Shown: positions 26,664-35,802, counted from the first letter of the stretch. The stretch is DNA of 55,346 bases from Sneathiella sp. (GCA_017643685.1 JAEPMY010000007.1:1-55346); one strand, 5' to 3'. Program-made: numbers and translations. The notes: generated from the letters alone by a model not told the origin.

Positions 26664-27437
26664 ATGACAAAACAGGTAAATCTGAACGCTGATCTTGGCG
26701 AGAGCTATGGCATGTATAGCATCGGCAATGACGAAGCGATGCTGAAAACGGTCAACTCTGCGAATATCGCCTGCGGTTATCACGCGGGTGATCCGCTTGT
26801 CATGCGCGACACCATCGCGGAGGCAAAAGCAAATGGCGTCAGCATTGGCGCCCATCCATCATTCCCCGATCTACAAGGATTTGGCCGCCGGAAAATGGTC
26901 CTCTCAAATGATGAGCTGGAAACCATGACAGCCTATCAAATTGGGGCATTGATGGCGATGGCCGCCATGAATGACACGGCCGTAACCCACGTTAAACCGC
27001 ATGGTGCCATGAATAATATGGCCTCCGTCGATCAGGATATGGCCGATGCCATTGTTCGCGGGATGAAAGCGGTTGATCCAAAACTGATCCTTCTGGCAAC
27101 GGCGGGGTCCTGCCTGTTCAAGGCCGGTATTAAAGCGGGCATCCCAACCGCTGGCGAAATTTTCGCAGACCGTACTTATGATGAAGAAGGTAATCTTGCA
27201 CCGCGGTCACAGCCCGGCGCCATCATTCATGATGCAGATCAGGCTGCGGATCAGGTTTTATCCTTCCTTGAGAGCGGAAAAATCCTGACGCCTGAGGGTA
27301 AAGGCATCGACGCAGATATTCACAGCATCTGTGTTCATGGCGATAAACCAGCTGCCCTTGCCATTGCCACCGGTGTCAAAGATCGCCTGATCAAAGACGG
27401 TTATGCCCTGACCCCACTTCCGGCGATGTTTACCTAA
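26664..27437 (+). CDS. pxpA: 5-oxoprolinase subunit PxpA (LamB/YcsF family)
   Basis: The 257-residue protein has the full LamB/YcsF signature: VNLNADLGESYG at 5-16, SANIACGYHAGDP at 32-44, GAHPSFPDLQGFGRR, HVKPHGAMNN and ICVHGDKPAAL. The conserved Asp, Glu and His residues line the catalytic pocket. It is the last gene of the operon and ends 4 bp before the convergent acyl-CoA synthetase stop, with no clear terminator between them. Confidence 0.96.
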   Translation: MTKQVNLNADLGESYGMYSIGNDEAMLKTVNSANIACGYHAGDPLVMRDTIAEAKANGVSIGAHPSFPDLQGFGRRKMVLSNDELETMTAYQIGALMAMAAMNDTAVTHVKPHGAMNNMASVDQDMADAIVRGMKAVDPKLILLATAGSCLFKAGIKAGIPTAGEIFADRTYDEEGNLAPRSQPGAIIHDADQAADQVLSFLESGKILTPEGKGIDADIHSICVHGDKPAALAIATGVKDRLIKDGYALTPLPAMFT

Positions 27438-27440
27438 ACC

Positions 27441-29036
27441 TTATAGCTTTCGCGTGGTGACCAACGCCTCCGCCATCTGGCGGAGCTTGGCGCGCTGAAC
27501 CTTAATGCCATTCGCACTTTCCGTCGTTGGAAAGGCGGTGACCGCTTCGACAATGATGGGCACCTTAAAACCGGCAAGCTGATCTTTGCAATGCTGGATC
27601 ACAGCAGCCTCATCCAAGACCTCACCCGCATTTAAAATAACAAATGCAACGGCGCGGCTTCCCGTATCTGTGGTTGCGGCAACAACCTGCGCCTGATGAA
27701 TAGACGGAAAACACCCAAGACAGTCTTCGATTTCGACCGGATCCGTCAAAAAACCGCCAAGCCTCAGCACATCCCCCATCCGCGCAAGGAAAACAAACGA
27801 TCTATCATCTTCCATCACACAAAGATCACCCGTTTTGACAAACCCATCTGGGGTGATGGTCTTGGTCGTCGCTTCCTCATTATCCAGATAACAGGCCATC
27901 TGACTTGGGGTGTTAATCTCCAGCTCCCCCTCTTGCCCAAGGGGAAGAACGCGACCATTTTCCGGATCTGTAATGCGAATAACTGCATCTGGTGAAATAA
28001 GGCGCCCCCCTGCCCGTTTTCGAATTTCGGCGGTGGCGGCCGGGTCTTGATGGGTTACATAAGCTTGCACTTCACTCATCCCCCAAAGACCCATCATACG
28101 AAGCTTTTTCTTCTCCGCTTGCTCCACCAGATCACCAAGGGTTGGATTAAACGCAGCAAAGCCTGCATTGCAAACGCGGGTAAAGTCATGATCTGCGGAC
28201 GTGTTTTTCAAGATCATGTGATACATATCATCTGATCCGTTAAGGTCCGTGATCTCCGCTTTCTGCAGCAAATCAGCCGCCGCTTTTCCGTCGAAGACTG
28301 GCACGCAGTAAACAGCAGCCCCGCTAATCAGACCCGCGAGGGCTTGCGTCAGACCAAAGGTGCCGCAAAGCGGGTTCACCTGAAGCAATCGGCATGGCCG
28401 GGCATTAAACCCAAAATGGGTAGCGACCTGTTCTGCGTGGATGGCAATGCTGTACTGACTATGCAGAACGAATTTTGGCTTTCCTGTTGTTCCGCTGGTT
28501 GTGAAAACCACCAGACCATCCTCTTCTGTTACCGCCTGTCCCTCCCAAGACATCCCCTCAAACTGGGCGAGAGCCACATGCTTTGTATGGGCAAGGCATG
28601 ACGGCAGCTCAGGCGCTCTCTCCCCCTCATCATATGTCACAACGGTTTGAAGATTTTCGAGGGCACCGTCCGGCACCTCACTCAAAATGTCCAAAAAAGG
28701 AATATTCTTAAAGCTTGGCCAAAGGATCAACGCCTTACAGCGGGAGCGGCCGACAATATCCGCCATCTCATGGGATTTGAATTTCGTGTTTACCGAAATA
28801 ACGATCGCGCCCAGTTTCGCCGCCGCCAGAAAACACTCCAGGTAAGCCGCGATGTTCGGCAACCAAATAGCAACACGATCTCCGCGCCCGATACCTTCCG
28901 CTTTCAGCCCCGCGGCAATGGCATCGGATCGCTGATCCAACGCTTGATAAGTGGTCTGTCGTTCCCGATCGACAATAGCCACTTGATCGGGATGGGCCTT
29001 TGCAATTGTATTAAAAAGGACAGGTAGTGTTTTCAT
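27441..29036 (-). CDS. AMP-binding acyl-CoA synthetase
   Basis: The 531-residue ANL-superfamily enzyme has the P-loop VVFTTSGTTGKPKF, the adenine motif LWGMSEVQAYVT, the hinge region TGDLCVMEDDRSFVFLARMG and a C-terminal catalytic lysine in ANGIKVQRAKLR. It should activate a carboxylic acid through an acyl-AMP to a CoA thioester. The acid is not evident. It shares a strand with the cinA-like gene upstream (36-bp gap), which may be chance. Confidence 0.87.
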   Translation of the reverse strand: MKTLPVLFNTIAKAHPDQVAIVDRERQTTYQALDQRSDAIAAGLKAEGIGRGDRVAIWLPNIAAYLECFLAAAKLGAIVISVNTKFKSHEMADIVGRSRCKALILWPSFKNIPFLDILSEVPDGALENLQTVVTYDEGERAPELPSCLAHTKHVALAQFEGMSWEGQAVTEEDGLVVFTTSGTTGKPKFVLHSQYSIAIHAEQVATHFGFNARPCRLLQVNPLCGTFGLTQALAGLISGAAVYCVPVFDGKAAADLLQKAEITDLNGSDDMYHMILKNTSADHDFTRVCNAGFAAFNPTLGDLVEQAEKKKLRMMGLWGMSEVQAYVTHQDPAATAEIRKRAGGRLISPDAVIRITDPENGRVLPLGQEGELEINTPSQMACYLDNEEATTKTITPDGFVKTGDLCVMEDDRSFVFLARMGDVLRLGGFLTDPVEIEDCLGCFPSIHQAQVVAATTDTGSRAVAFVILNAGEVLDEAAVIQHCKDQLAGFKVPIIVEAVTAFPTTESANGIKVQRAKLRQMAEALVTTRKL

Positions 29037-29072
29037 TATTGTTATCCCCTTATCCTGCAGGATTTTCAGATT

Positions 29073-29840
29073 TTACTGAATGTTGTATTCAGCCTCCTGC
29101 GCATCCAGAACCGTAATCAATTCATCCCGCGCGGCATCCAAATCGTCGCCAATAACGGACCGGAGAACAAGCACTGTTCCGACAACCCCAGCTCTGAAAT
29201 ATGGGTAAGAACCCATTGAAACATCAGGGTATTTCTTTTGCAGCTCGCCCAAATCTTTGGCAACAATTCCCTCAGGCAAGGACACCTGAATGCTGACATT
29301 CTGCATCTTCGCACCGCCTTCAAGTTGCGGCAGAATGCTAACCATCATGGCCTGCATTACCGCGGGCACACCGGCCATTGTGAAGACATTCTCCATCCGG
29401 AAACCCGGCGCCTTGCTAACCGGATTGTCGATCAATTCACCTCCTTCTGGAACACGGGCCATTCTTTTACGCGCTTCGTTAAATTCAATACCCGCCTGCT
29501 CATAATGCTGCGTCAAAATCTCATAGGCTTCTGGGTGATAGCCGATGCCCACCCCAAATGCTGCGGCAATGGAGTCTGCGGTAATGTCATCATGGGTTGG
29601 ACCAATGCCGCCGCTGGTGAAGACATAATCGTATTTTTCGCGGCAATAATTCACCGCATCCACGATTTCCTGCTCGATATCCGGGATAATCCGCACTTCC
29701 CGCATCTGAATGCCGATTTCACCGATAGCTGTCGCCACATAGGCGATATTTTTGTCCTGTGTCCGACCGGACAGGATTTCATCACCAATGACAACCATTG
29801 CTGCGGTTTTAATCACGGGGGTGTCTTTTGTCTCTGACAT
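29073..29840 (-). CDS. CinA N-terminal-like molybdopterin-binding domain protein
   Basis: The 255-residue protein has the MoaB/Mog-like fold of the CinA N-terminal domain: VIGDEILSGRTQDKN, FTSGGIGPTHDD and NPVSKAPGFRMEN, plus a C-terminal alpha/beta part with PDVSMGSYPYF. The CinA nicotinamide-nucleotide amidase domain is absent, so this is the short form widespread in alphaproteobacteria. Its function is not settled; it may act as a pyrophosphatase on a nucleotide. It is divergent from sfsA. Confidence 0.85.
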   Translation of the reverse strand: MSETKDTPVIKTAAMVVIGDEILSGRTQDKNIAYVATAIGEIGIQMREVRIIPDIEQEIVDAVNYCREKYDYVFTSGGIGPTHDDITADSIAAAFGVGIGYHPEAYEILTQHYEQAGIEFNEARKRMARVPEGGELIDNPVSKAPGFRMENVFTMAGVPAVMQAMMVSILPQLEGGAKMQNVSIQVSLPEGIVAKDLGELQKKYPDVSMGSYPYFRAGVVGTVLVLRSVIGDDLDAARDELITVLDAQEAEYNIQ

Positions 29841-29957
29841 TTGATTTTTCCAGCTATATGCCTATTCTGATTTTCTTTTTGGGCATTTTGACGGGATTGG
29901 CGCAAATTTCAAACTCATTTCCGGAAAATCAGGCAAATTAAACAGGAAATCTAATAT

Positions 29958-30665
29958 ATGAAATTTACAACGCCCCTCCTCCGCGGGACTTTGGTCAAAC
30001 GCTACAAACGCTTTCTGTCTGACATCACCCTCGAAAATGGTGAGGAGGTAACAGCCCACTGCGCCAACTCAGGCTCCATGATGGGACTGAAAGAACCGGG
30101 CTATGGTGTGTGGCTATCCCAATCGGACAATCCAAAAAGAAAATTGAAATACTCGTGGGAGCTGGTAGATACCGGCTCCGCCCTTGTGGGGATCAATACA
30201 TCCCATCCCAACAAAATCGTCGCCGAAGCCATCCAGAATGGCGAGATCGACGCTCTCAAAGGCTACGACACCCTCCGCCCAGAAGTGAAATATGGGGAAA
30301 ACAGCCGGATTGATATTCTTCTGCAATCCGATGGTAAAGCTGATTGCTATGTGGAAGTGAAAAATGTCACCCTCTCCCGCGAGGAAGGGATCGCAGAATT
30401 TCCGGATGCTGTGACGGCCCGCGGCACAAAGCACCTGAAAGAACTGGCGAACATGGTTGCAAATGGGGCCCGCGCCACCATGTTTTATCTGGTTCAACGA
30501 GACGACTGTCACAAATTCAGACTGGCAAAGGACATTGATCCAGCCTATAGAGAGGCGTATCTTGAGGCCCGTGCCGCAGGCGTTGAGGTGCTTTGTTATG
30601 ATTGCACCCTGTCGCCTGAAGAAATCAGAGTGAACCGGGCCATCCCGGTGGTTGAAGAAGAATAG
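29958..30665 (+). CDS. sfsA: SfsA family protein (sugar fermentation stimulation protein)
   Basis: The 235-residue protein has the SfsA signatures: LLRGTLVKRYKRFLSD, TAHCANSGSMMGL, NPKRKLKYSWELV and CYVEVKNVTLSREEG. The N-terminal half is OB-like and the C-terminal half resembles a restriction-endonuclease fold (E-x-K in VEVKN). The biochemical role is not established. It heads an apparent sfsA-map-radC run on the plus strand. Confidence 0.95.
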   Translation: MKFTTPLLRGTLVKRYKRFLSDITLENGEEVTAHCANSGSMMGLKEPGYGVWLSQSDNPKRKLKYSWELVDTGSALVGINTSHPNKIVAEAIQNGEIDALKGYDTLRPEVKYGENSRIDILLQSDGKADCYVEVKNVTLSREEGIAEFPDAVTARGTKHLKELANMVANGARATMFYLVQRDDCHKFRLAKDIDPAYREAYLEARAAGVEVLCYDCTLSPEEIRVNRAIPVVEEE

Positions 30666-30722
30666 TTTCAACTTCACTTATTAAGAGAATTCAGTATATT
30701 ACTAAACAAAGAAACCGAACCG

Positions 30723-31547
30723 ATGAAATATATCAGCAGCAACGAAACACCCATCGAAAATACAGGCGTTGTCAAACTTCATGGCCCTGAAGGCTTTGAG
30801 GGGATGCGTAAAGCCGGTCAATTGGGTGCTGAGACGCTGGACATGATCGCGGAACATATTGTTCCGGGCATCACAACAGAGGAAATTAACACGCTCTGTG
30901 CTGATTTTATTGCTGAACGTGGTGGCACCTGCGCGCCGCTTGGGTATCGGGGTTTCCCAAAATCCGTATGCACTTCCGTCAATCATGTGGTTTGTCATGG
31001 TATTCCGGGCAATAAAAAGCTGAAAAACGGCGATATTATCAATATCGACGTGACGCCCATTGTGGATGGCTGGCATGGAGATACAAGCCGCATGTTTATC
31101 GCTGGCAAACCGAATGTCAAAGCGCGCCGCTTGATCGAAGTGACTTATGAATGCCTGATGCGGGGCATCGAAGTCGTCAAGCCGGGGGCGACGACGGGTG
31201 ATATCGGCCACGCCATTCAAACTTTCGCGGAAAAGAACCGCTGCTCTGTGGTTCGGGACTTCTGCGGTCATGGCCTCGGTCAGGTCTTCCACGACGTTCC
31301 AAATATTGTTCATTATGGGGAGCCTGGCGAAGGCGTTGAGCTGCGCGAGGGCATGATTTTCACGATTGAGCCAATGATTAACCTTGGCACATGGCAGGTG
31401 AAAGTGTTGGAAGATGGCTGGACCGCGGTGACCCGCGACAAGTCCCTGTCAGCGCAGTTTGAACATTCCCTCGGTGTGACCGCCGATGGATATGAGATTT
31501 TCACAAAATCACCAAAAGGGCGGGATCACCCTCCATATGACGTCTGA
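30723..31547 (+). CDS. map: Type I methionine aminopeptidase
   Basis: The 274-residue enzyme removes N-terminal methionine from new proteins. The dinuclear metal ligands are all present: D109 and D120 (NIDVTPIVDGWHGDTSR), H183 (CGHGLGQVFHD), E216 (FTIEPM) and E247 (QFEHSLG). H92 in VVCHGIPG is the substrate-binding histidine. The 3' end overlaps the radC start by 11 bp, so radC expression is coupled to map. Confidence 0.97.
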   Translation: MKYISSNETPIENTGVVKLHGPEGFEGMRKAGQLGAETLDMIAEHIVPGITTEEINTLCADFIAERGGTCAPLGYRGFPKSVCTSVNHVVCHGIPGNKKLKNGDIINIDVTPIVDGWHGDTSRMFIAGKPNVKARRLIEVTYECLMRGIEVVKPGATTGDIGHAIQTFAEKNRCSVVRDFCGHGLGQVFHDVPNIVHYGEPGEGVELREGMIFTIEPMINLGTWQVKVLEDGWTAVTRDKSLSAQFEHSLGVTADGYEIFTKSPKGRDHPPYDV

Positions 31548-32354
31548 CGATCTTCCAGAAAATTCAGGATTGGAAGAGGCCGCCCTCGGAGATTTACTCA
31601 GCGGCCAAGACAAAACACCCCCCTCCCAAAAAAATATTACTTATCAGGAAAATGAAAAAGCTGTGCCCGGCGTCCTTGCCGATGGCACAGCCCCTCGAAA
31701 AGACCACCGCCTTGGTCACAGAAAGTCCTGAACAACGGCGTAGAGGCGCTGGCCGATTATGAGCTTCTGGAAATGCTGCTATTTGCAGCCGCGCCGCGCG
31801 GCGATACCAGACCCCTCGCGAAAACACTAATTGACCGTTTTAAAAGTCTGAGCGGTGTGATGAGCGCCTCAAACACGGACCTTCGAAAAATGGAGGGGAT
31901 GAGTGATGCGGGCATCGTGACCATCAGAATTGCGGAAAAGCTTGGGGAGAAGCTCCTAAAAGCCGAAGTTGAAAAAAAGAATATTCTCTCCTCTTGGCAG
32001 GCTTTACAGGAATATTGTCAGGCCATAATGGGCCGCAAGGATGTGGAACATTTTCGCATCCTGTTCCTTAACAATAAAAACCATCTCATCGCTGATGAGC
32101 TGCAACAAAAAGGAACCGTTAATCACACCGCAGTCTACCCGCGTGAAGTTGTAAAACGGGCACTGGAACTTGGGGCCGTATCCCTCATTCTCGTCCACAA
32201 CCATCCATCCGGGGACACCACTCCCTCCCACGCCGATATCCAGATGACGGAACAAATCGTCAAGGCGGCAGCGGCTCTCAACATACAGGTTCACGACCAT
32301 CTGATTGTAAGCCGAACCGAAAGTACCAGCTTCAAATCTCGCGGTCTTATGTAG
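31537..32354 (+). pseudogene. radC: RadC-family JAB/MPN protein, split by a frameshift
   Basis: The frame from the ATG at 31537 reads MTSDDLPENSG to DHRLGHRK and then meets a TGA at 31729-31731. The rest of RadC (NNGVEALADYELLEMLLF to KSRGLM) continues in another frame from about 31725 to 32354. Adding one base in the AAA run at 31722-31724 would join HRK to VLNNGVEAL, exactly where RadC proteins have their N-terminal helix-hairpin-helix region. The JAMM metal motif VHNHPSGD is intact. This is either a real one-base deletion or a sequencing error. If no correction occurs, only a fragment starting near 31773 could be made. Confidence 0.85.
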
Positions 32355-32447
32355 CTTAAAGCTTCTTTAAGCAATGATGGATACAGTTTTGCCACTTTTT
32401 GCGTATAAGTACCTACGTTAGAGAAACTCTGAATGACTGGGAGGTTT

Positions 32448-32462
32448 ATGGGTAATCCATGA
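32448..32462 (+). promoter_or_regulatory. Four-codon mini-ORF (MGNP) overlapping the XRE start
   Basis: ATG GGT AAT CCA TGA follows a GGGAGG site, and its TGA overlaps the ATG of the XRE gene (ATGA). GGGAGG is 3 nt from the mini-ORF start and 14 nt from the XRE start, so neither spacing is ideal. Translational coupling is possible but unproven. Confidence 0.4.
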
Positions 32463-32881
32463 CAAGTTCAGGGAAGAAGGATGCAGGGCTAGCTGAAAAT
32501 CCAGGACCTGAAGAAATTGATGTTTATGTAGGTAACAGGCTCCGGAAACGTCGCACCTTAATGGGACTTAGCCAGACTGAATTGGCTGAAAAGGTGGGCG
32601 TGACTTTTCAACAGCTTCAAAAATATGAACAAGGTCTCAACCGTATCGGTTCGAGCCGCCTGTTCACTATTGCGCTCGCCCTTGATACCGACATTACTTA
32701 TTTTTTCGAGGGCATACGGGATCAAGAAAACCCTGATCCGCCGTCAGAAAACCCTAAATTTGACCCTACCATGACCCGCGAAACACTGGAGCTTGTCCGC
32801 GCGTTTGAGCGGATCAAGGACAAAAGCACCCGCAGCATGATCATGGAAATGATCAAGTCAATTCTAAATACTCAAGATTAA
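32459..32881 (+). CDS. XRE-family helix-turn-helix regulator (PraR-like)
   Basis: The 140-residue protein has one Cro/CI helix-turn-helix at about 22-76 (VGNRLRKRRTLMGLSQTELA, VTFQQLQKYEQGLNRIGSSR) and a helical C-terminal extension with RETLELVRAFERI. The layout and the motif FQQLQKYEQGLNRI match the PraR-type regulators common in rhizobia and relatives, which control attachment and quorum-related genes. Whether it has that role here is unknown. A strong GGGAGG lies upstream, together with a mini-ORF. Confidence 0.9.
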   Translation: MTSSGKKDAGLAENPGPEEIDVYVGNRLRKRRTLMGLSQTELAEKVGVTFQQLQKYEQGLNRIGSSRLFTIALALDTDITYFFEGIRDQENPDPPSENPKFDPTMTRETLELVRAFERIKDKSTRSMIMEMIKSILNTQD

Positions 32882-32890
32882 CCGGCTGAC

Positions 32891-33436
32891 TTAAAACGCT
32901 TTTTGCGGCGCAACCCCGTACATAAATGTATGCCATGCGATTTGCAGTGCATCCCGCTCCGCCACAACGCCGCGATATCTCGTATTCGCCGCGGTAATGA
33001 TAATATAATCAAAAAAACTTGCGACCCAGCCAGAAGGTAAATCCGCCTTCACCTCTCCGCGCTCTTGTGCCTTCACAACTAACTGCTCGACCTTATCCAG
33101 CTGCTTTAAGAACGCTTTGCGGTTCTGATCCTCTTCGTCGATCATAGTTCGCATCCAGAAATAATAGTGATGCCGAACGCGATAATACTCTCGCATAATC
33201 TTGAAAAACTTATCCATCGGCGGCTTTTTTCCGCTCATGGCCCGGCGGATAATATGGCCAAAGATCTTCAGGCTATGACGTGCGGCAGCCTCTTTCAGCT
33301 TCTGCTTACCACCGAATTTTCTATTAATGGTGATACGTGTAACGCCAGCACGGTCCGCGATGTCTTCCATCGTTGCCTCCGGCTTGTACGCCAGAACAAA
33401 TATTGTCGCTTCCAGAATTTCTGTGTCCGTTACCAA
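32891..33436 (-). CDS. TetR-family transcriptional regulator with repeat-disrupted start
   Basis: From a TTG at 33436 the protein has 181 residues: a TetR helix-turn-helix at about 5-50 (MEDIADRAGVTRITINRKFG) and a helical ligand/dimer domain. The natural start seems to be the ATG at 33493, which would give MVTDTEILEAT in a single-copy allele. Four perfect 19-bp repeats now lie between that ATG and the body of the gene; ATG-initiated translation meets TAA at 33451-33449 after 14 codons. Each repeat carries TTG followed by VTDTE, so initiation at the TTG of the last repeat would give the same N terminus. Expression is probably weak. No ligand or target is known. Confidence 0.82.
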   Translation of the reverse strand: MVTDTEILEATIFVLAYKPEATMEDIADRAGVTRITINRKFGGKQKLKEAAARHSLKIFGHIIRRAMSGKKPPMDKFFKIMREYYRVRHHYYFWMRTMIDEEDQNRKAFLKQLDKVEQLVVKAQERGEVKADLPSGWVASFFDYIIITAANTRYRGVVAERDALQIAWHTFMYGVAPQKAF

Positions 33437-33491
33437 TTTCTGTGTCCGTTACCAATTTCTGTGTCCGTTACCAATTTCTGTGTCCGTTACC
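33416..33491. repeat. Four perfect 19-bp tandem repeats over the TetR start
   Basis: The unit AATTTCTGTGTCCGTTACC occurs at 33416-33434, 33435-33453, 33454-33472 and 33473-33491 without a mismatch. The unit length is not a multiple of three, and the array abuts the likely ancestral ATG of the TetR gene. Confidence 0.97.
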
Positions 33492-33752
33492 ATATGGTTT
33501 AATGTCGCTACTCATTATTGCCTTAGGGATATTATAAACCAAAATATTCAACCAATACTCACATTATCATTATTAAATAAGTGGAAGACTTATCCCTATT
33601 CGGCTTATTGACTAGACAGAAACTATTGTGATTTTGCCCGCTGTCTGCTAGTGAACGCGCATCATTTATCTGCTGACGCGCTTCTGACCGTTTCGGCAGC
33701 TCCATTTCGTCGCGCAAATACGCTTTGTCGCACAGATTATAGGTGAAAGACC

Positions 33753-35048
33753 ATGATACCCCGTTATGCCCGCCCCGAGATGACTGCGATTTGGGAACCA
33801 GAAAGCAAATTTAAAATCTGGTTTGAAATTGAGGCGCACGCCTGCGACGCACAAGCTGAGCTCGGTGTTATTCCAAAAGAAGCTGCAAAAGCTGTTTGGG
33901 AGCGGGGAAATTTTGAAATTGACCGTATCGACGAAATTGAGCGCGAAACCAAACATGACGTCATCGCCTTCCTGACAAACCTGCAGGAATATGTCGGTGA
34001 TGAAGCCCGTTTCGTTCATCAGGGCATGACATCCTCTGACGTTCTTGACACATGCTTGAATGTTCAGCTGACCAAAGCTGCGGATATCCTCCTGAAAGAT
34101 ATGGATGATCTGCTGGCAGCATTGAAGAAAAAAGCACATGAGCACAAAGATGACGTCTGTGTCGGTCGCTCCCACGGTATTCACGCTGAGCCTGTGACAT
34201 TTGGCCTGAAAATGGCGCAAGCCTATGCCGAGTTTGACCGGAACCGTAAACGCCTTGAAATGGCCCGTGAAGAAATTGCAACCTGCGCCATCTCTGGCGC
34301 GGTTGGTACCTTTGCCAATATCGACCCGTATGTAGAAGAGCATGTGGCAAAAGCCCTTGGTCTGCAGGCTGAGACAATTTCCACCCAGGTGATCCCACGT
34401 GACCGTCACGCAATGTTCTTTGCTGTACTTGGTGTGATCGCAAGCTCTATTGAGCGCATCGCGGTTGAAATTCGCCATCTACAACGGACAGAGGTTCTGG
34501 AAGCTGAAGAGTATTTCTCTCCAGGTCAGAAGGGCTCCTCCGCAATGCCACATAAACGGAACCCTGTTTTGACAGAAAACCTCACAGGTCTTGCCCGTCT
34601 GGTCCGTATGGCAGTGACACCAGCGATGGAAAATGTCGCCCTTTGGCATGAACGGGATATCTCCCATTCCTCCGTTGAGCGCGGCATTGGCCCGGATGCA
34701 ACCATTACACTTGATTTTGCCTTGGCCCGCCTGACCGGTGTTATTGAAAAGCTGGTTGTTTATCCGCAAAACATGCTCGACAACATGAACAAGCTGGGTG
34801 GTCTGATCCATTCACAGCGGGTTCTACTGGCTCTCACACAGGCGGGTGTTAGCCGTGAAGACGCCTATCGTCTGGTTCAGCGAAACGCCATGGTGGTCTG
34901 GAGAGAGCGTGAAGATTTCATGACGCTTCTGAAAAATGATGAGGAAGTCTCCGCGGCGCTCTCTGATGAGCAGATTGAGAGCGTGTTTGATCTAGAATAC
35001 CACACCAAACATGTGGACACTCTGTTCAAACGGGTCTTCGGCGAATAA
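33753..35048 (+). CDS. purB: Adenylosuccinate lyase
   Basis: The 431-residue enzyme has the fumarase/aspartase-superfamily signature GSSAMPHKRNPVLTENL with the mobile catalytic loop. Upstream it has TSSDVLDTCLNVQ and GRSHGIHAEP. It removes fumarate from SAICAR and from adenylosuccinate. The start is preceded by AGGTGAAAG. It stands alone with its own terminator, separate from the purC-SQL genes about 4 kb away. Confidence 0.97.
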   Translation: MIPRYARPEMTAIWEPESKFKIWFEIEAHACDAQAELGVIPKEAAKAVWERGNFEIDRIDEIERETKHDVIAFLTNLQEYVGDEARFVHQGMTSSDVLDTCLNVQLTKAADILLKDMDDLLAALKKKAHEHKDDVCVGRSHGIHAEPVTFGLKMAQAYAEFDRNRKRLEMAREEIATCAISGAVGTFANIDPYVEEHVAKALGLQAETISTQVIPRDRHAMFFAVLGVIASSIERIAVEIRHLQRTEVLEAEEYFSPGQKGSSAMPHKRNPVLTENLTGLARLVRMAVTPAMENVALWHERDISHSSVERGIGPDATITLDFALARLTGVIEKLVVYPQNMLDNMNKLGGLIHSQRVLLALTQAGVSREDAYRLVQRNAMVVWREREDFMTLLKNDEEVSAALSDEQIESVFDLEYHTKHVDTLFKRVFGE

Positions 35049-35070
35049 GCCTGACTTATAGAATTTTGAG

Positions 35071-35098
35071 ATGCCCGGCCATTCGTCGGGCATTTTTT
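35071..35098 (+). terminator. Rho-independent terminator of purB
   Basis: ATGCCCG, a 9-nt loop and CGGGCAT form a 7-bp stem followed by six Ts. It ends 13 bp before the acetyltransferase start. Confidence 0.85.
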
Positions 35099-35111
35099 AT
35101 TGGAGGGGAAA

Positions 35112-35648
35112 ATGTCTGAATTCAAAATTGAAACTGAACGCCTGATCCTAAGACGTTTTCAGGAAAGCGACTTTGCCCCTTTTGCGAAGCTGAACGGCAA
35201 CGCAGAGGTTATGCAGTATTTTCCATCACCTCTCACACCAGATCAAAGTGATGAACTTGCCAAAGAAATAAATCGCCGAATAGATACCAACGGCTATGGC
35301 TTTTGGGCCGCTATCCGTAAAGAAGATGATCAGTTCATTGGATTTATTGGCCTGAATAAAACACGGGATAATATGCCCTTTCCGCCGGCCGTCGAAATTG
35401 GCTGGCGCCTTGATGCCCCTTATTGGGGGGCGGGCTACGCAACAGAAGGCGCAAAGGCCGCGCTCGATTTTGCCTTCTCGGAATTGCAGGTTCCAGAAGT
35501 CATCTCATTTACTGCGGTTTCCAACAAACCTTCTCAAAAAGTGATGCAACGGATCGGGATGCTGCACGATGGAGAGTATTTCGACCACCCTGCCTTAGAG
35601 GACAGACATTGTTTGAAGCGCCACATTCTCTATCGTATTGGTAAATAG
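35112..35648 (+). CDS. GNAT-family N-acetyltransferase (RimJ/RimL-like)
   Basis: The ATG at 35112 with GGAGGGG upstream is preferred over a TTG at 35100. The 178-residue protein starts ETERLILRRFQESDFAPFAK, has VEIGWRLDAPYWGAGYATEG (the acetyl-CoA pyrophosphate loop) and SFTAVSNKPSQKVMQRIGM, all typical of GNAT proteins of the RimJ/RimL group. The substrate is unknown. Confidence 0.91.
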   Translation: MSEFKIETERLILRRFQESDFAPFAKLNGNAEVMQYFPSPLTPDQSDELAKEINRRIDTNGYGFWAAIRKEDDQFIGFIGLNKTRDNMPFPPAVEIGWRLDAPYWGAGYATEGAKAALDFAFSELQVPEVISFTAVSNKPSQKVMQRIGMLHDGEYFDHPALEDRHCLKRHILYRIGK

Positions 35649-35802
35649 ACTAAAGTCTTATGCCCCCTACGGAAATGCTATTTAATTAGCACTGTGATTA
35701 ACTATTAATTAAGCCCTGCCGAGATATTCTTTACTCACAATACCCCAAAACCAAGTGGCGATATTTCCGCAACTACTCGCCTCTCAATAATTTGGAACCG
35801 AT

